Below, piece after piece: positions 30,801 through 44,115 of a stretch of DNA of 64,000 nucleotides (positions within the stretch are counted from its first letter, which is position 1; the number at the start of each line of letters is the position of its first letter). A program made the translations under genes and the position numbers. Source of the DNA: Crambe crambe (taxonomy: Eukaryota > Porifera > Demospongiae > Poecilosclerida > Crambeidae); assembly GCA_963924555.1 (NCBI GenBank), contig OZ004597.1, positions 1,302,001 to 1,366,000 on the forward strand. Reading direction: 5' to 3'. A model generated the notes under the pieces. The model ran no database searches and had not been told where the DNA came from. It saw only the letters and a program-made list of their open reading frames with translations.

Positions 30801-33576
30801 CTTACACATAGGGTTTATACGGAGCTCTCTTTATTTGGCTGAACATAAAGTGGACAAAACTCAGGAGAAAGTTTTTCAGTAAATTTCCACTCCCAATAGT
30901 TGAGGTATGTCCTGTCATATAATCACTTAAGTAGGTTTTTGATGTTTAGTGTTATTTATATTGCACAGGTGATTATAGTGGCCCTCATAACAGGTATTCT
31001 CCAGTATCCCAACATATACACGCGTGACAACGCCAGTCAGGTGATCAGGAAGCTATTCCTGCAGTGTGGTCCTACAGATAACAACCGGCTCTGGTATGTA
31101 TGCCAACCAAGTCTCCATAGGAAGGGGCAAAATATAACCCCACCCCTCTCATATTAAACTGTGATTAACAATGGCTGCACTCTCTATTTACTCCTTTAAC
31201 TCCAAGTCTCCATATTACATATGGGAAGGAGCAAAATATAACCCCACCCCTCTTTTTTTAGACAGTGGCTGCACTCTCTATTTGTTTCTTTAACTCCTTT
31301 GCTCCCTCCTTTCATTCACTAGTGCTTATAATACATCTTCTGAGCTTCCCAGCCAGCAGTATCATGATACGGAGGCTTTGAGTGGGGTCTGGACTGCAGT
31401 GTGGCAGCTGATACTCGCCATGATTGTTAAGGCCATTCTTACCATTTTCACCTTTGGAATGAAAGTAAGCAAGTAATAACCGATAACAAGGAAAAAGAGA
31501 TATTGTTGTGTTTCCATTTGCACAGGTTCCAGCTGGACTCTTCATTCCTTCTATGTTTGTCGGTGCTTGCTTTGGCAGGGTTGTAGGAGTGTGCATGGAG
31601 CAGATAGCATAGTAGGTCACCTAGGGTTGTAGGAGTGTGCATGGAGCAGATAGCATAATAAGGTCACCTAGGGTTGTGGGAGTGTGCATGGAGCAGATAG
31701 CATCTAGTGTACATGGAGCAGATAGCATAGTAAGGTCACCTAGGGTTGTGGGAGTGTGCATGGAGCAGATAGCATCTAGTGTACATGGAGCAGATAGCAT
31801 AGTAAGGTCACCTAGGGTTGTGGGAGTGTGCATGGAGCAGATAGCATCTAGTGTACATGGAGCAGATAGCATAGTAGGTCACCTAGTGTGCATGGAGCAG
31901 ATAGCATAGTAGGTCACCTAGGGTTGTAGGAGTGTGCATGGAGCAGATAGCATAGTAGGTCATCTAGTGTGCATGGAGCAGATAGCATAGTAGGTCATCT
32001 AGTGTGCATGGAGCAGATAGCATAGTAGGTCACCTAGCTAGGGACACATGGATCTTGAAAGTTTCTAATAAGAAAACTGATATCTTCTCTATTAAGGTGT
32101 AACTGTTTGATTCCCCCCATTCTATTTTGTAGTCAAGCACGTGATTCCAAGTTCTTTCTCTTGTTTTGTTCGGAGAATGAGTCGTGTGTGACTCCAGGTT
32201 TGTATGCCATGATAGGAGCTGCAGCCACTTTGGGAGGAGTCACAAGAATGACCAGTGAGTTCTCCCATTTCTCCCCTTCCCTCTTGACAGTTTGAGATAG
32301 TTCTTAATGACTTGTGGATGTATGCATGTATGTATGTGTGTAGTTTCTCTAGTGGTGATCATGTTTGAACTTACTGGGGGACTGACGTACATCGTGCCTA
32401 TCATGGTGGCTGTCATGATCAGCAAATGGGTCGGTGATGCCCTCGTCAAAGATGGCATGTATCCTGAGAAAAACAAACAAACAAACAACAACAACAACAA
32501 CAACTTATGGTTCCTGTGCTCTCATGCTCTCTTGAAGAGATTGGGAGAAATCATTACTTTTTTTTTTTCCTTGACACAGTCCTTTAGCTATGATGGTCAC
32601 ATCCACTTGCTTGGCTACCCATTCCTGGACAGCAAAGAAGAGTTCACCCACTCCACAGAGGCTTGTGACGTCATGCATCCAAGAGGGAACGACCCCCCTC
32701 TGAGTGTAATCGACCTCTCTACAGTCACTGTGGGCTCCCTTCAACAGCTCTTGCAGGATACTGATTATTTCGGCTTTCCATGTGTCCTCACAGCTAGTTC
32801 ACAGCATCTGGCTGGTTATATCACCAGGAAAGACGTCCAGTATGTCATTGGTAAGTGTAGTATAAGGTTATAACCATGTGAAATCAATCCCCTCCTCTCC
32901 CTACATCCTCTTCATCCTCCTCCTCCTTCTTCCTCTCATCCCCCCTCTCATTTCCCCTTCTCCCCCCCTCCCTCCCCCCCTCCCTCCCTCCCTCCCTCCT
33001 CCCCCTCTGATTCCCCCTACAGATAGTGTTAATGAGATGGGTGACGAAGAGCTGGGGCCAGACAGTCGAGTGTATTTCATCAACTCTACAAAGAGAATTA
33101 GTCAGGACACCTCTACACCATCCGTCAACTTCAGAGGACTCATGGATTCAGTATGTCCACCAAAGCAAATCTTTAAAAGCCAGATCCATTCCAATTGTCT
33201 CTGCTCTTTGTTATAGTCTCCGTTCCAAATCTTGGACCAGACACCTATGATCACCATAGTGGAGATGTTCAGGAAAATGGGACTCAGGCAGTGTTTGGTC
33301 TCTCACAATGGGTGAGTCCAACATACAACATTGTTATCAACAGTAGCTAGATGTCTTCCTCCACCCGTACCCCACCCCAGTGACCCACCACCAACTTCCA
33401 CGGTTCCACCCCCTCCCCTTCCCAAGCATGCTAGCCAAGTCATATTTTCTCACTTTAAGATACCCTTTGTCACGTTTACCCTTAGGAAATTACTCGGTAT
33501 CATTACTAAAAAGGATGTACTACGACATATTGCTCAGCTGGAAAAGAAAGATCCATCATCCATTAGGTTCCATTAA
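27850..33576 (+). CDS. CLC-3/4/5-type chloride/proton exchanger
   Basis: An endosomal 2Cl-/H+ antiporter of the ClC-3/4/5 branch. The N-terminal cytoplasmic region is acidic and Ser-rich ([14 protein letters not shown]). Then come [41 protein letters not shown] (gating Glu), [20 protein letters not shown] (proton Glu region), [40 protein letters not shown] and [18 protein letters not shown]. The C-terminus has two CBS domains: [20 protein letters not shown] starts the linker to the first, and [18 protein letters not shown] lies in the second, ending SSIRFH with TAA. The full length follows human ClC-3 closely. Roughly 17 exons; several introns contain tandem duplications that touch the splice sites (29706-29828, 31107-31310, 31578-32040). 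Confidence 0.95.
29706..29828 (+). repeat. Triplicated splice-acceptor segment in a CLC intron
   Basis: Three copies of a segment of about 36-54 bases, each with the order taatta/tgacccttctctcc...ccctacagag. Each carries a full pyrimidine tract and CAG. Only the last joins in frame to SNINAPEAH; use of the earlier two reads into stop codons. Confidence 0.8.
31107..31310 (+). repeat. About 95-base tandem duplication in a CLC intron
   Basis: Two imperfect copies, each beginning ccaagtctccata, then gcaaaatataaccccacccc and ctgcactctctattt. They lie between the [13 protein letters not shown] and [10 protein letters not shown] exons. Confidence 0.8.
31578..32040 (+). repeat. Minisatellite made from a CLC exon end and its splice donor
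   Basis: About twelve copies of a unit of 34-47 bases with the core tgcatggagcagatagcat. The first copy is the real end of the exon encoding [12 protein letters not shown] plus its donor (exon ends 31611, then gtaggtcacc). Later copies repeat this exon piece together with the donor inside the intron. Confidence 0.88.
32929..33005. repeat. C/T-rich (CCCT)n tract before a CLC acceptor
   Basis: A long pyrimidine-only stretch (tcccccc, ccctccctccctccc) that forms the tract before the acceptor of the [13 protein letters not shown] exon. Confidence 0.7.
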
Positions 33577-33774
33577 AAAGATTACACATTCTAAGGTACT
33601 CATCATAATGATGAACTCATGTGAACGCCATGTCGTTTTCCTTCATTTTTTTATTTCTAAGCACTGCACAGGAGCAATCATTTTAACCACTGTTCTGCTG
33701 TACAATGTTACATTAATACATTACTATTATTATAACCACCACCCCTTGATAAAAAGTCATGATTTTGAAGTAGC

Positions 33775-35816
<2,042 letters not shown>

Positions 35817-35917
35817 TCAATTTTTTTAATTTTTGCTTTTTAATTTGCTTATTCTAAATAATGCCATCCATAAACTAAATGGGCGTGACCCACTCTTTTA
35901 GCTGATTCGAGTGAAAG

Positions 35918-36204
35918 ATGAACGTTCTTTACAGTATTCTGTGGCTGCTCCTGCTCATCTTTTTCTTGTGGTAAGTACTCTTAATCCATAGTATGGCAAG
36001 CTGTATCATGATCTGATTCACGTGTTGTTCATGTGAAGGTGGCTGGCTGGGCTGGTAGCATGGCTCTACATCTTGCTGCTCCCGTTTCTAGCCTGCATTC
36101 CTGCTCTTAATGGCTTGACTGAGATCCTCCTTAAAGTTATTCAATTTCCTCTGGTGGCAGGCAGGAATATTCGTGATGGAAAACTTGGTGTGGATGACAA
36201 ATGA
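35918..36204 (+). CDS. Small integral membrane protein, copy 1 (72 aa)
   Basis: Two exons (35918-35970, 36039-36204), joined at LLLIFFLW|WLAGLVAW. The 72-residue product starts MNVLYSILWLLLLIFFLW and has one long or two close hydrophobic helices reaching LYILLLPFLACIPAL, then a short amphipathic tail (VIQFPLVAGRNIRDGKLG). I recall similar small unnamed membrane proteins in other animals but cannot name the family. No function is assigned. It lies 105 bases from the GFUS start, divergent from it, and a near-identical copy follows 274 bases downstream. Confidence 0.75.
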
Positions 36205-36477
36205 ACTGGCTATAATTAAACTGTGTGTGTCATCATGTAAACTGTGTGTCATTTATCATCATGTAAACTACCCGATCTATCTTATGATATAAATTATGTT
36301 TGTGAATGTGTACTAAGCTCTTCCAAGAATCGTCTTCACAGCTAAGTTGAGTGGGTGTGATCCATGGTTTAGTTAAGTTAGCGGGTACGCCCCCCTCAGG
36401 ATAAACTAATTAATTTTTTGGCAAAGCATTAATAATCATAGCTAGCCTAGAGACAATAAGTAGTGTTAGGTGAAGAG

Positions 36478-36795
36478 ATGCAGAACGTTCTTTACAGTAT
36501 TCTGTGGCTATTGCTGCTGATTTTCTTCTTGTGGTAAGTAACTGTTATAGCTACCATCTATCACTGATACTTGCCTCTAATCTCTTCATGAAGGTGGCTG
36601 GCAGGGCTGGTAGCATGGCTCTACATCGTGCTGCTCCCGTTTCTAGCTTGCATCCCTGCCCTCAGTGGTGTGACTGACGTGCTCCTCATGGTCATCCAAT
36701 TCCCTTTAGTGGCAGGCAGGAACATTCGGGATGGGACACTGGGTTTGGATGACAATACCAATACCAACAACAATGACAACACTACAGCAAGTTGA
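36478..36795 (+). CDS. Small integral membrane protein, copy 2 (85 aa)
   Basis: Two exons (36478-36533, 36594-36795) with the same intron position and phase as copy 1. The start is MQNVLYSILWLLLLIFFLW. The core differs from copy 1 at few positions (IVLLPFLACIPALSGVTDVL versus ILLLPFLACIPALNGLTEIL), but the C-terminus carries an added Asn/Thr-rich tail (DDNTNTNNNDNTTAS). The first 56 bases are nearly identical between the two, which shows a recent tandem duplication. Confidence 0.75.
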
Positions 36796-36931
36796 AACTG
36801 TTAGTATAAAGAGTTTGTCTAACTTCACTGGTGTGGTAGTGTTGATCATGTACCATCATGACCTTTTAGCTTTAATTTCTCATTTATAATCATTAATAAT
36901 ATTATCATAAATCTTGATTAAATTTACAAAT

Positions 36932-38570
36932 CTACTGTGAAAGTGAAAGTGAGGCTAGCCAAACAGTGCCTTTTGAAATCTGTGTAGTTCCTCCATTTCT
37001 CCTGCCAATGGAGTCGACTATTTTCCAGTCCTTCCTCAAAAACCAGGTGTGTCTTTCTTTAGCAACTGTGGATTTTGAAGAACCAATCTTCTTAGATATT
37101 TGGTGCAAAATGTAATGATCACTTTTCTTCCTGATGCACCTCCGGCAAATGTCAGTTTGAGATAAAACTGTCACTTTCAAGTTCCCGGAGGAAGGAGCGG
37201 AACATCGGCCATCCACGGACTGGGTCTTAATGCTCCTCTTCCCGGTCTTCCATTGAATACCACACCCATTCAAGGCATAGTTCAACCTGGCTTGATCATC
37301 AAGGGTCTTTTCCATATTCTTAGCATCCATTGCTTTCCACAAAAGTTCTTAAAAAAATAAAACAAACCATGAGGCTGGGATTCAGAGTAGTTATAACATA
37401 TTGCCACAATATTATACCTGACTTAATTTCATGTGATGTGCAGTCAGTACATGGAACATTAGCTTCATGCCATTTGCTTATATGGCTTACAACTAATGAT
37501 CTAATAAAGGTCTTTGTTTGTAGCCAAGTGTACTAATAAATGGTTTTTTAATGGAAACAGTCCCAGACTAAAATCATTAGCTCTTATTGATATTTTTTTT
37601 TGGTGTTGTATATCTATGATGTACCTGTTCTGGGGGTGTTCCGAAATAAGACCACACCCATACAGAGAGTGAATCCCCACTGTCTACCCAGTTCAAAGGG
37701 ATAGCGTCCTGCAGATCCAATCACATCACTGTCCCCATGTTGCTCAAAAAGAGGTTGCGGGTTCTTCAAAATTATTGCATCGCTATCATACGATGCCACA
37801 TCAAAGCCAAAGTAATTGATCAGTCTGTAAAGAACACAGCGAATGATCCATATGTGAGAGAGCCTACTCTTCATCTTTGCACCAGGTCTGATGACTGCAT
37901 CTGGGTTGATATATATAGAAGGGATGTCCCTCTCGTTAAGTAAGCTGAACGTCTCCAGATCCAGGCAAATTACAATCACATTCTTCACAGGTGGTTTTAC
38001 TCGTACTTGAGCTGCAATGAGCCAGTTTAGCAAGTTCTCCAGGTAATCGACGTTGGAGAGTATGACAGAAACTTGCATGGCTTGGTGAGTCTTTCTCAGC
38101 AAGTTGTGCAGGCGAGCAATCCACGAACTGGCCAATATCTCATCCACACTCCTAGTCACATGACTGTATGGCAAGTGTAGTGGTCGCATTGGAGTAGTTG
38201 CACCACTGCTAGGAGTAGGCTGAATGATGGGTACAGTGGGCCTACTTGAACCAAAGAATATATTCGGCCTTCCTTTGAAGATCAGATTCTTTGTACTGGC
38301 AGAACCAGAATGAGGATTGAAGCTTCTTGGATGACGCTTAAAGGAGTCAAAACTCATGTCCTTTGTCTTGCTTATCACATACTTGGTAGAATGTAAGTGT
38401 ATCCCCTTACTATCCTGAGTGAAAGTCGTTTCAATGGACTCGATGGTAGCAGATGTATCTCTGATGGTGCCAGAGGACTTCATTTGCAGCACTTCATAAG
38501 TGGCCAGCAGCAATAGGATCAAGACCACGAGAAAGCGATAGGAATATTTGTACTTCGAACAGGGCAGCAT
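36932..38570 (-). CDS. Type II membrane glycosyltransferase, nucleotide-diphospho-sugar transferase (PF03407-like)
   Basis: Two exons joined at NTPRT|ELLWKAMDA (intron about 37351-37623), roughly 454 residues. The signal anchor is RFLVVLILLLLATYEVL near residue 15, then a Ser/Pro-rich stem of over 100 residues. The catalytic domain has QVSVILSNVDYLENLLNWLI, the DxD motif in DVASYDSDAIILKNP, GRQWGFTLCMGVVLFRNT and DDQARLNYALNGCGIQW. This pattern (SNxxYLxxLxNWL, DSDxxxLxNP, LCxGxxxFR, DQxxLN) is typical of the DUF271/Nucleotid_trans group that includes plant RGXT and animal xylosyltransferase-like enzymes. The donor and acceptor sugars are unknown. The C-terminal part after GIQWK is Lys-rich and less conserved. 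Confidence 0.82.
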
Positions 38571-38776
38571 GTTTGGTAGAAATCACAGCTGACTTTGTTT
38601 ACAATCTCACACTTGCACTATGAATTCGCTTTGCAAGCTTTAAATTCCAGGGCCAATTAAAATTGACCTTTGAACCGCTATCTTCCAGCTGACCACCAAT
38701 AATTGTTGCCGTGTGAAGATTTTTATCTAGGGGAGGTATGAATGGGGCGGACACTGTCAAGGTGCAAGACACTGTG

Positions 38777-39630
38777 ATGGAAAATAAGCTACTCCAAATG
38801 GTGAAAAAGAGATGGTTCATTGTCAGTCTTGTGGCAGTGATAATACTGGCCAAGGTCTATCCTTACCTGGGCTCCAAAGAAGGTATCACATTCCTTTGAT
38901 TATAGCATAATAGGGCACTTTTATATTCACCTCAAGGTCCGTTGCATCCTGCAATCACTGTGAAATACATTGCGGTGTCTACTATTTTCTTCAATAGTGG
39001 TCTCTCCTTGAAAACAGAGGTGAGAGAGAATTAATCCTACATTTATGTATTTAATATCTTTTATGATTGCAGGAGTTGACTCGTGCTGTTGGACAAGTTC
39101 GTCTACACCTGTTCATTCAGAGCTATACTCTCATCTTGATCCCCTTTATCATGACCATACTCATTCACATTTTGAGATTCACCAAGGTTATAGAGGACTC
39201 CTTCCTGCAGGGGTATGTATGTAGGCCATTTTTTGGGACAGTCCACAGATCTATTCCAGGGGATTGAGGAAGAGAAGTGAACTCCAAATTATGTATTCCA
39301 TTCAATATGGCATTGGTTGGTAAACAGCTGTTGGGGTTTGTGTTTTCATTTCAAGTATGACCATAATAAAGCACTGCTTTGGTTTTCTAAATGGACCTCG
39401 TTCACTGACCAAAGGAAGACGACTGATAACCACTGATAACCACTTCTTGGTTCTTATTTTATAGGCTACATGTAGTCGGGTGCATGCCTCCTCCAGTTTC
39501 TTCTGCAGTCATCCTCACCAAGGCTGTGGGAGGGAATGATGCTGCTGCCATTTTCAACTCTGCCCTGGGAAGTTTCCTTGTAAGATGCTAGTGGTTGGCT
39601 AGCTAGTGCTATGAGCCAAAAGAACTGAAG

Positions 39631-39685
<55 letters not shown>

Positions 39686-40743
39686 CTCTCAGGGTATCAT
39701 CGTTACTCCTTTGCTCTTGTTGTTCCTGGTGAGTCCATCATATCTTAGCACTGTCCATCATTCTGTGACAGTACTTTTACAGGTTGGAACAACTGCTACA
39801 GTTCCCTTTATGATGATCATCACACAGCTATCCTTGACTGTACTAGTTCCTCTTATCATTGGTCAGGTATGTACGTAATTATAGTTGTTATGAAGAAATG
39901 AATGCTTCAAGAAGAAATGAAAATTTGTAGATTGTGCGCAGGTTTGTGAAAAAGAGACTTGAAGAGAGCAATCCTCCATTTGGGACTGTAAGCAGTTGCA
40001 TACTCCTCCTTATCATCTACACGACATTCTGTGATACATTTAGCAGTAAGCACCTCATCAGTGTTTCAACTAAAAAGGGGAGAAAATTACCCTCCAGAAT
40101 TCCTTTGTATTCAAACATGCACCTACTGTAGCTTAGAATTGACCTTTGTCTTCCTACACACTGACAGAATCAGAACACAACCTGACAGCTCAGAGTGTAA
40201 TAAAGTTGGCTTTAATTGGTAAGTTACACTATATAACTGTATAGACCTTTAATTATGCCTTCTACCATCTTTTAATTCCTTTGCAGTGGTTTGCTGCCAA
40301 TGTCTGTTTATTGGTTTGGCATATATTATGTCAAGTCTGTGAGTGGCCGAATCCTTTCTGAAGTGTACAAGATTCATGTACTTAATACTCATTTGCAGAT
40401 TCAGCAACTTTTCCAGACAAGATGTCATTGCTGTTCTCTTCTGCTCAACACATAAATCACTCACCTTAGGTGAAGCTTTTTAAAAATGCATATTGATAAG
40501 TAATTATTCCTCTTTTTCATTCTTATAGGAATTCCCATTTTAAAGATCATTTTCAGTCGCTCTCCAGAGTTGAGCTCCCTCTCCCTTCCTTTGCTGATAT
40601 ACCATCCTACACAGATTCTGCTGGGCAGTGCTCTAGTGCCATGGCTGCAGAACTGGGTCACTAGAGCACCTGAAACAATACCGACACCTGTGAGCCCTTT
40701 ATCCGGCTCAAGGAGAAGCAGTCCTCTTGTTGGTGAAGCCTAA
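38777..40743 (+). CDS. SLC10A7: Solute carrier family 10 member 7
   Basis: A multi-pass membrane protein of the bile-acid:sodium symporter fold. In vertebrates SLC10A7 acts in Golgi/ER calcium balance and glycosylation. The start is [20 protein letters not shown]. Landmarks: [126 protein letters not shown], and [17 protein letters not shown]. These match human SLC10A7 along the whole length. About a dozen small exons; one acceptor uses a (CT)21 repeat. It is divergent from the glycosyltransferase (206 bases). Confidence 0.95.
39635..39676 (+). repeat. (CT)21 microsatellite forming a polypyrimidine tract
   Basis: 21 CT units immediately before the acceptor (cctctcag) of the SLC10A7 exon [10 protein letters not shown]. 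Confidence 0.92.
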
Positions 40744-40824
40744 AATTGTTTTTCTGACTGTTATACATGTATTTTTTATCCATGGATTACTTTTTATCCA
40801 ATGTTCATTATCGATAAAGTAATG

Positions 40825-40859
40825 TCGACCCTTTACCAATATATATGGTAAAGGGTCGA
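40825..40859. repeat. Perfect 14-base inverted repeat (hairpin) upstream of cathepsin O
   Basis: Left arm TCGACCCTTTACCA (40825-40838), loop of seven A/T bases, right arm TGGTAAAGGGTCGA (40846-40859). It lies 48 bases before the cathepsin O start. The word GACCCTTTAC also occurs at 55297, and AACCCTTTACC on the minus strand near 56725. Confidence 0.9.
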
Positions 40860-40907
40860 TAGGTACATCTCTGATCGAGCGCAGCTGACTCGTCGAAGAT
40901 CAAGAAG

Positions 40908-42812
40908 ATGGTTTGTTTCTCTCTGCACTTACAACTGGTCCTGTGCACTGTAGCAGCTATTCTGTGCACCAGTGGATTACTCAAGGTCCAGGCAACGTCC
41001 ATAGAAGAGGCTTTATTCGAGAGTTTCGTCTCAAACTACTCAAAGGGCTACAGAAATGACCCGGACACAATGCGTCGGAGGTTCAGAGTTTTTCAGGTGA
41101 GCGGCTATGGCCCAGAGTAGTCTGAACCGAACCCTGGCTACGCGAGACTAGGCCCAGAAGGACAAGCTGTCTCGAGTGCCACTAGAGTTAGATGGTGTGG
41201 TTCCACATGCCACAAACAAGGGATTTTCCCTAGCTGGCTCAGAAAACCACATTAAAGGATATTATCTCTTGCAGCAAAGTCTTGCAAGACAGAAGAGGTT
41301 GAATGATTATGAAAGAGAACATGGAGGAACTGCGGTATATGGAATAAACCAATTTTCAGACCTCACACCAAAGGAATTCAAAGGTTACAAGTCTGTGTAC
41401 TTACTACGACCTTCAATCTTCTAGATAATCATAACTATCCATTAGCTATTTCAGAACCCCACACCATAATACTCATAGTAAGTGGTTTCCATGCAGAAAT
41501 GTATCTATCGCCCACAAGGAAGATTCAAGGGTCTGCAGACCACCATGCTGAGTTTGATCTTGGCAAGTTGAAGGGGAACGTGACTCAGTTTGACTGGCGA
41601 GGTAAAGGAGTGATCGGTCCCATCAGGAACCAACAGCGGGTGAGTTACAGCAACTATTGATCATCATCAAGATGTGACTTTATGAACTCTATAATATTTT
41701 ATGTGACTTTATTTGACTTCAAGTGTGGTAGCTGCTGGTAAGTTTCATCATTGGCCAATAAACATCAATCGTTTTTAACCCCCTCTCCCCCTCTCCTCTC
41801 CTCTCCCATCTCCTCTCTCCTTTCCCCTCTCCTCTCCCCTCTCCTGCTTCTCCTCTCCCTAATCTAGGGCATTTGCTGTTGTAGAAACAATCGGAAGTGC
41901 TTATGCCATTCAGAAAAAGGAGAAAATCCAATACCTCTTAAGTCCTCAGCAGCTACTCTCGTGTGACAGTGATCCACATTTGGATGGCTGCAGGGGTGGT
42001 GTCATCTATAACGCTTTTGAAAGTTTAAAGACTGTACGTCTCAGTTGCCATTTTATACAAGTATGAGGCTTCTGGTTCTCTCTCTCCCCTGCAGAAGGAA
42101 ATTGTTATAGTTAGCGAGACTATTTACCCCTTCAAGAGTGCAGATGGAAAAGATGTTGCTTGTCAAGGAAATTTGTGAGAGAGGGTGACAGTCCGATTTA
42201 TGTGGCAATTATCACTATTCCTTTCATAATAGGCCAAATAGTGGAGTGAAATTGACTGGATTCACTTATTATGATCAAAAGTGAGTTTCACTCTCTGGGC
42301 TTACTGACCTCTTGTGTGTGTACATATAGTGTTTCTGTGGAATTGATGACCAATATGCTTAACACAAGTCCCCTCACTACTTCAGTGAATGCAGTGCCTT
42401 GGCAAGACTATAGAAGTGGGTATATGCTCTCCATTGGTCACCTGATATGTGAGTTTATATACCCTTTACCAGGTGGAATAATACAGCATCACTGTACTGA
42501 TTCCTTTGTCGACCATGCAGTGCAAGTTGTGGGCTATGACCTCACAGGTATAATTAATACAGGGTTTTCCCCAGCCTAATTGCATACATTCATATAATAG
42601 GAGAAGTTCCATTTTGGATAGTTCGCAACACGTGGGGTACTGGGTGGGGGGAGGGTGGCTATGCACGACTACTCCGTGGTACCAATATATGTGGTAAGTC
42701 ACATAGGAGGATAATGTACTGGCTCAGTGTGTTACTTAGTGTAATGCTAATGCATTTAGGTATCAGGGATGAAGTTGCATCTGTGTATGGTGTCCTGGGA
42801 GTGAACATATAA
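40908..42812 (+). CDS. CTSO: Cathepsin O-like papain-family cysteine protease
   Basis: A lysosomal cysteine endopeptidase. The signal peptide is [14 protein letters not shown]; the propeptide has an ERFNIN-type helix and [13 protein letters not shown]. The mature domain starts near [20 protein letters not shown]. The catalytic Cys is in [20 protein letters not shown], the His in [14 protein letters not shown], and the Asn in [36 protein letters not shown] matches human CTSO ([16 protein letters not shown]), which places it with cathepsin O rather than L or B. The CGSCW motif is encoded by an exon of only 14 bases (41724-41737). Introns are well defined; the stop TAA is at 42812. Confidence 0.93.
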
Positions 42813-42914
42813 GTTTGTTTTTCTTAAATGTTTTTTCCCCCCTTTTGTTACATGAACATTACAAAAAATCATGACAATAGAAAGAAAAGAGTTGTATAAT
42901 ATTTACATAAAGAT

Positions 42915-43971
42915 TTAAGTTGAATTTTTGGAATTCTTTATTTTGGTGGATCTACTGTCACTTTGTTGGACTCTCTGGGCCAGCCATTCTATTCCCTCAT
43001 TCACACCCTCTCTGTAATGTATGGAAGCTTGGTGAAGATATAAATAGAACCCTAAACTCATCAATCACTCACCCTTTTAGTGCTGACACCCTCTGTATCT
43101 TGATGTCTCGGTCTCCTATAGACTCAACACTTGTGTCAAAGGCACTCTCCACTTCAGTCAGAGGAAGAGAGTCCTAAACAACATGGCTTATCTCTCAATT
43201 TTAAATGAATAAAAAAACTGGCTTAACTGGTCTGTCCTGTTTATTGGCTAAAATCAGCAGTGGAGCATTCTCCAGATCAGGATGAAGAATCACCTTTCCT
43301 GCAGGAAAAGGAAGCGATGATTCAGAGTGGATAACTCCCAACTCTCTACTTACTAAATGTCTCGGAGGAGATTGTTAAATTTTCTGGGTCACAGGAATCC
43401 ACCACATAAATGACTCCATGGCATTCAGAGTAGTACTAAGAAACCAATAATTCTACTGATTACAGGGGTTGCCCCTAGACCTGGGGTCCCTCGTGTAGCC
43501 TCCCACTATAACAGGTTGTGAATCCCCAATCCTTCATCATAAGAGGTCTTTGATATACCATAGCCATACAATTACCTTATCCCAGAGACTTTGTAGATCT
43601 TCTTGTCCTCCCAAGTCCCAGAAGATCAATCGGACAGAGGAAATGTCAACACAAGCAACTACAAAACATACAAATGAAAAAAAAAAAAAAAAAAACACCT
43701 TGGGGCCACTCTTTCTACAGGTTCTTTACCATTCAGCCCTACTGTGCTGGTGATCTTTTCCAGGGGCATCCCAGTGTAGTTACTTACGTACATCCTCTTT
43801 GTTTTTTCTAGGAAAGTCTGAAAGTGGAGGGGAAAAAATGGTTGTTATGATCAATATTTCATCTCTAATGTCTCTCACCGTTTTTCCAGCATTATCCAAT
43901 CCTAGTATGATCACATAGTACTCATCCTTTCTGAAGAAGTACTTCCACAAACCTCTCAGCAAAGTAAACAT
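42915..43971 (-). CDS. ARFRP1: ADP-ribosylation factor-related protein 1
   Basis: An ARF-like small GTPase acting at the trans-Golgi. Exon 1 gives MFTLLRGLWKYFFRKDEYYV and the P-loop GLDNAGKT. Later exons contain MYVSNYTGMPLEKITSTVGL (switch I), FWDLGGQEDLQSLWDKYYSE (switch II), CHGVIYVVDS, LLILANKQD (base recognition) and VESIGDRDIKIQRVSALKG. The order and spacing follow human ARFRP1, including the lack of an N-terminal Gly for myristoylation. The end after EGIEWLAQRVQQ is Ser/Lys-rich, with TAA at 42915. Confidence 0.93.
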
Positions 43972-44115
43972 CTCAGATTTTGGCTTTAGCTAGCTAGCTA
44001 GCTTTCAGAACGACTTCGGACGATCCTTTACCCATCTTTAGTTTGTTTTTTTTTTGGCGGGAGCAGGGCGGGAAGGATCTTGTTTGCTGGCTCAGCACTT
44101 ACTTGTGTGAACTTG

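Noticed and set aside
31621..31909. Open frames on both strands with repeats like [12 protein letters not shown] and [14 protein letters not shown]
   Set aside because: They are produced by the minisatellite, whose unit lengths happen to keep frames open; no start or homology.
36932..37342. Separate small gene on the minus strand
   Set aside because: It continues the upstream glycosyltransferase: the splice NTPRT|ELLWKAMDA keeps the frame and completes the DDQARLNYALNG motif.
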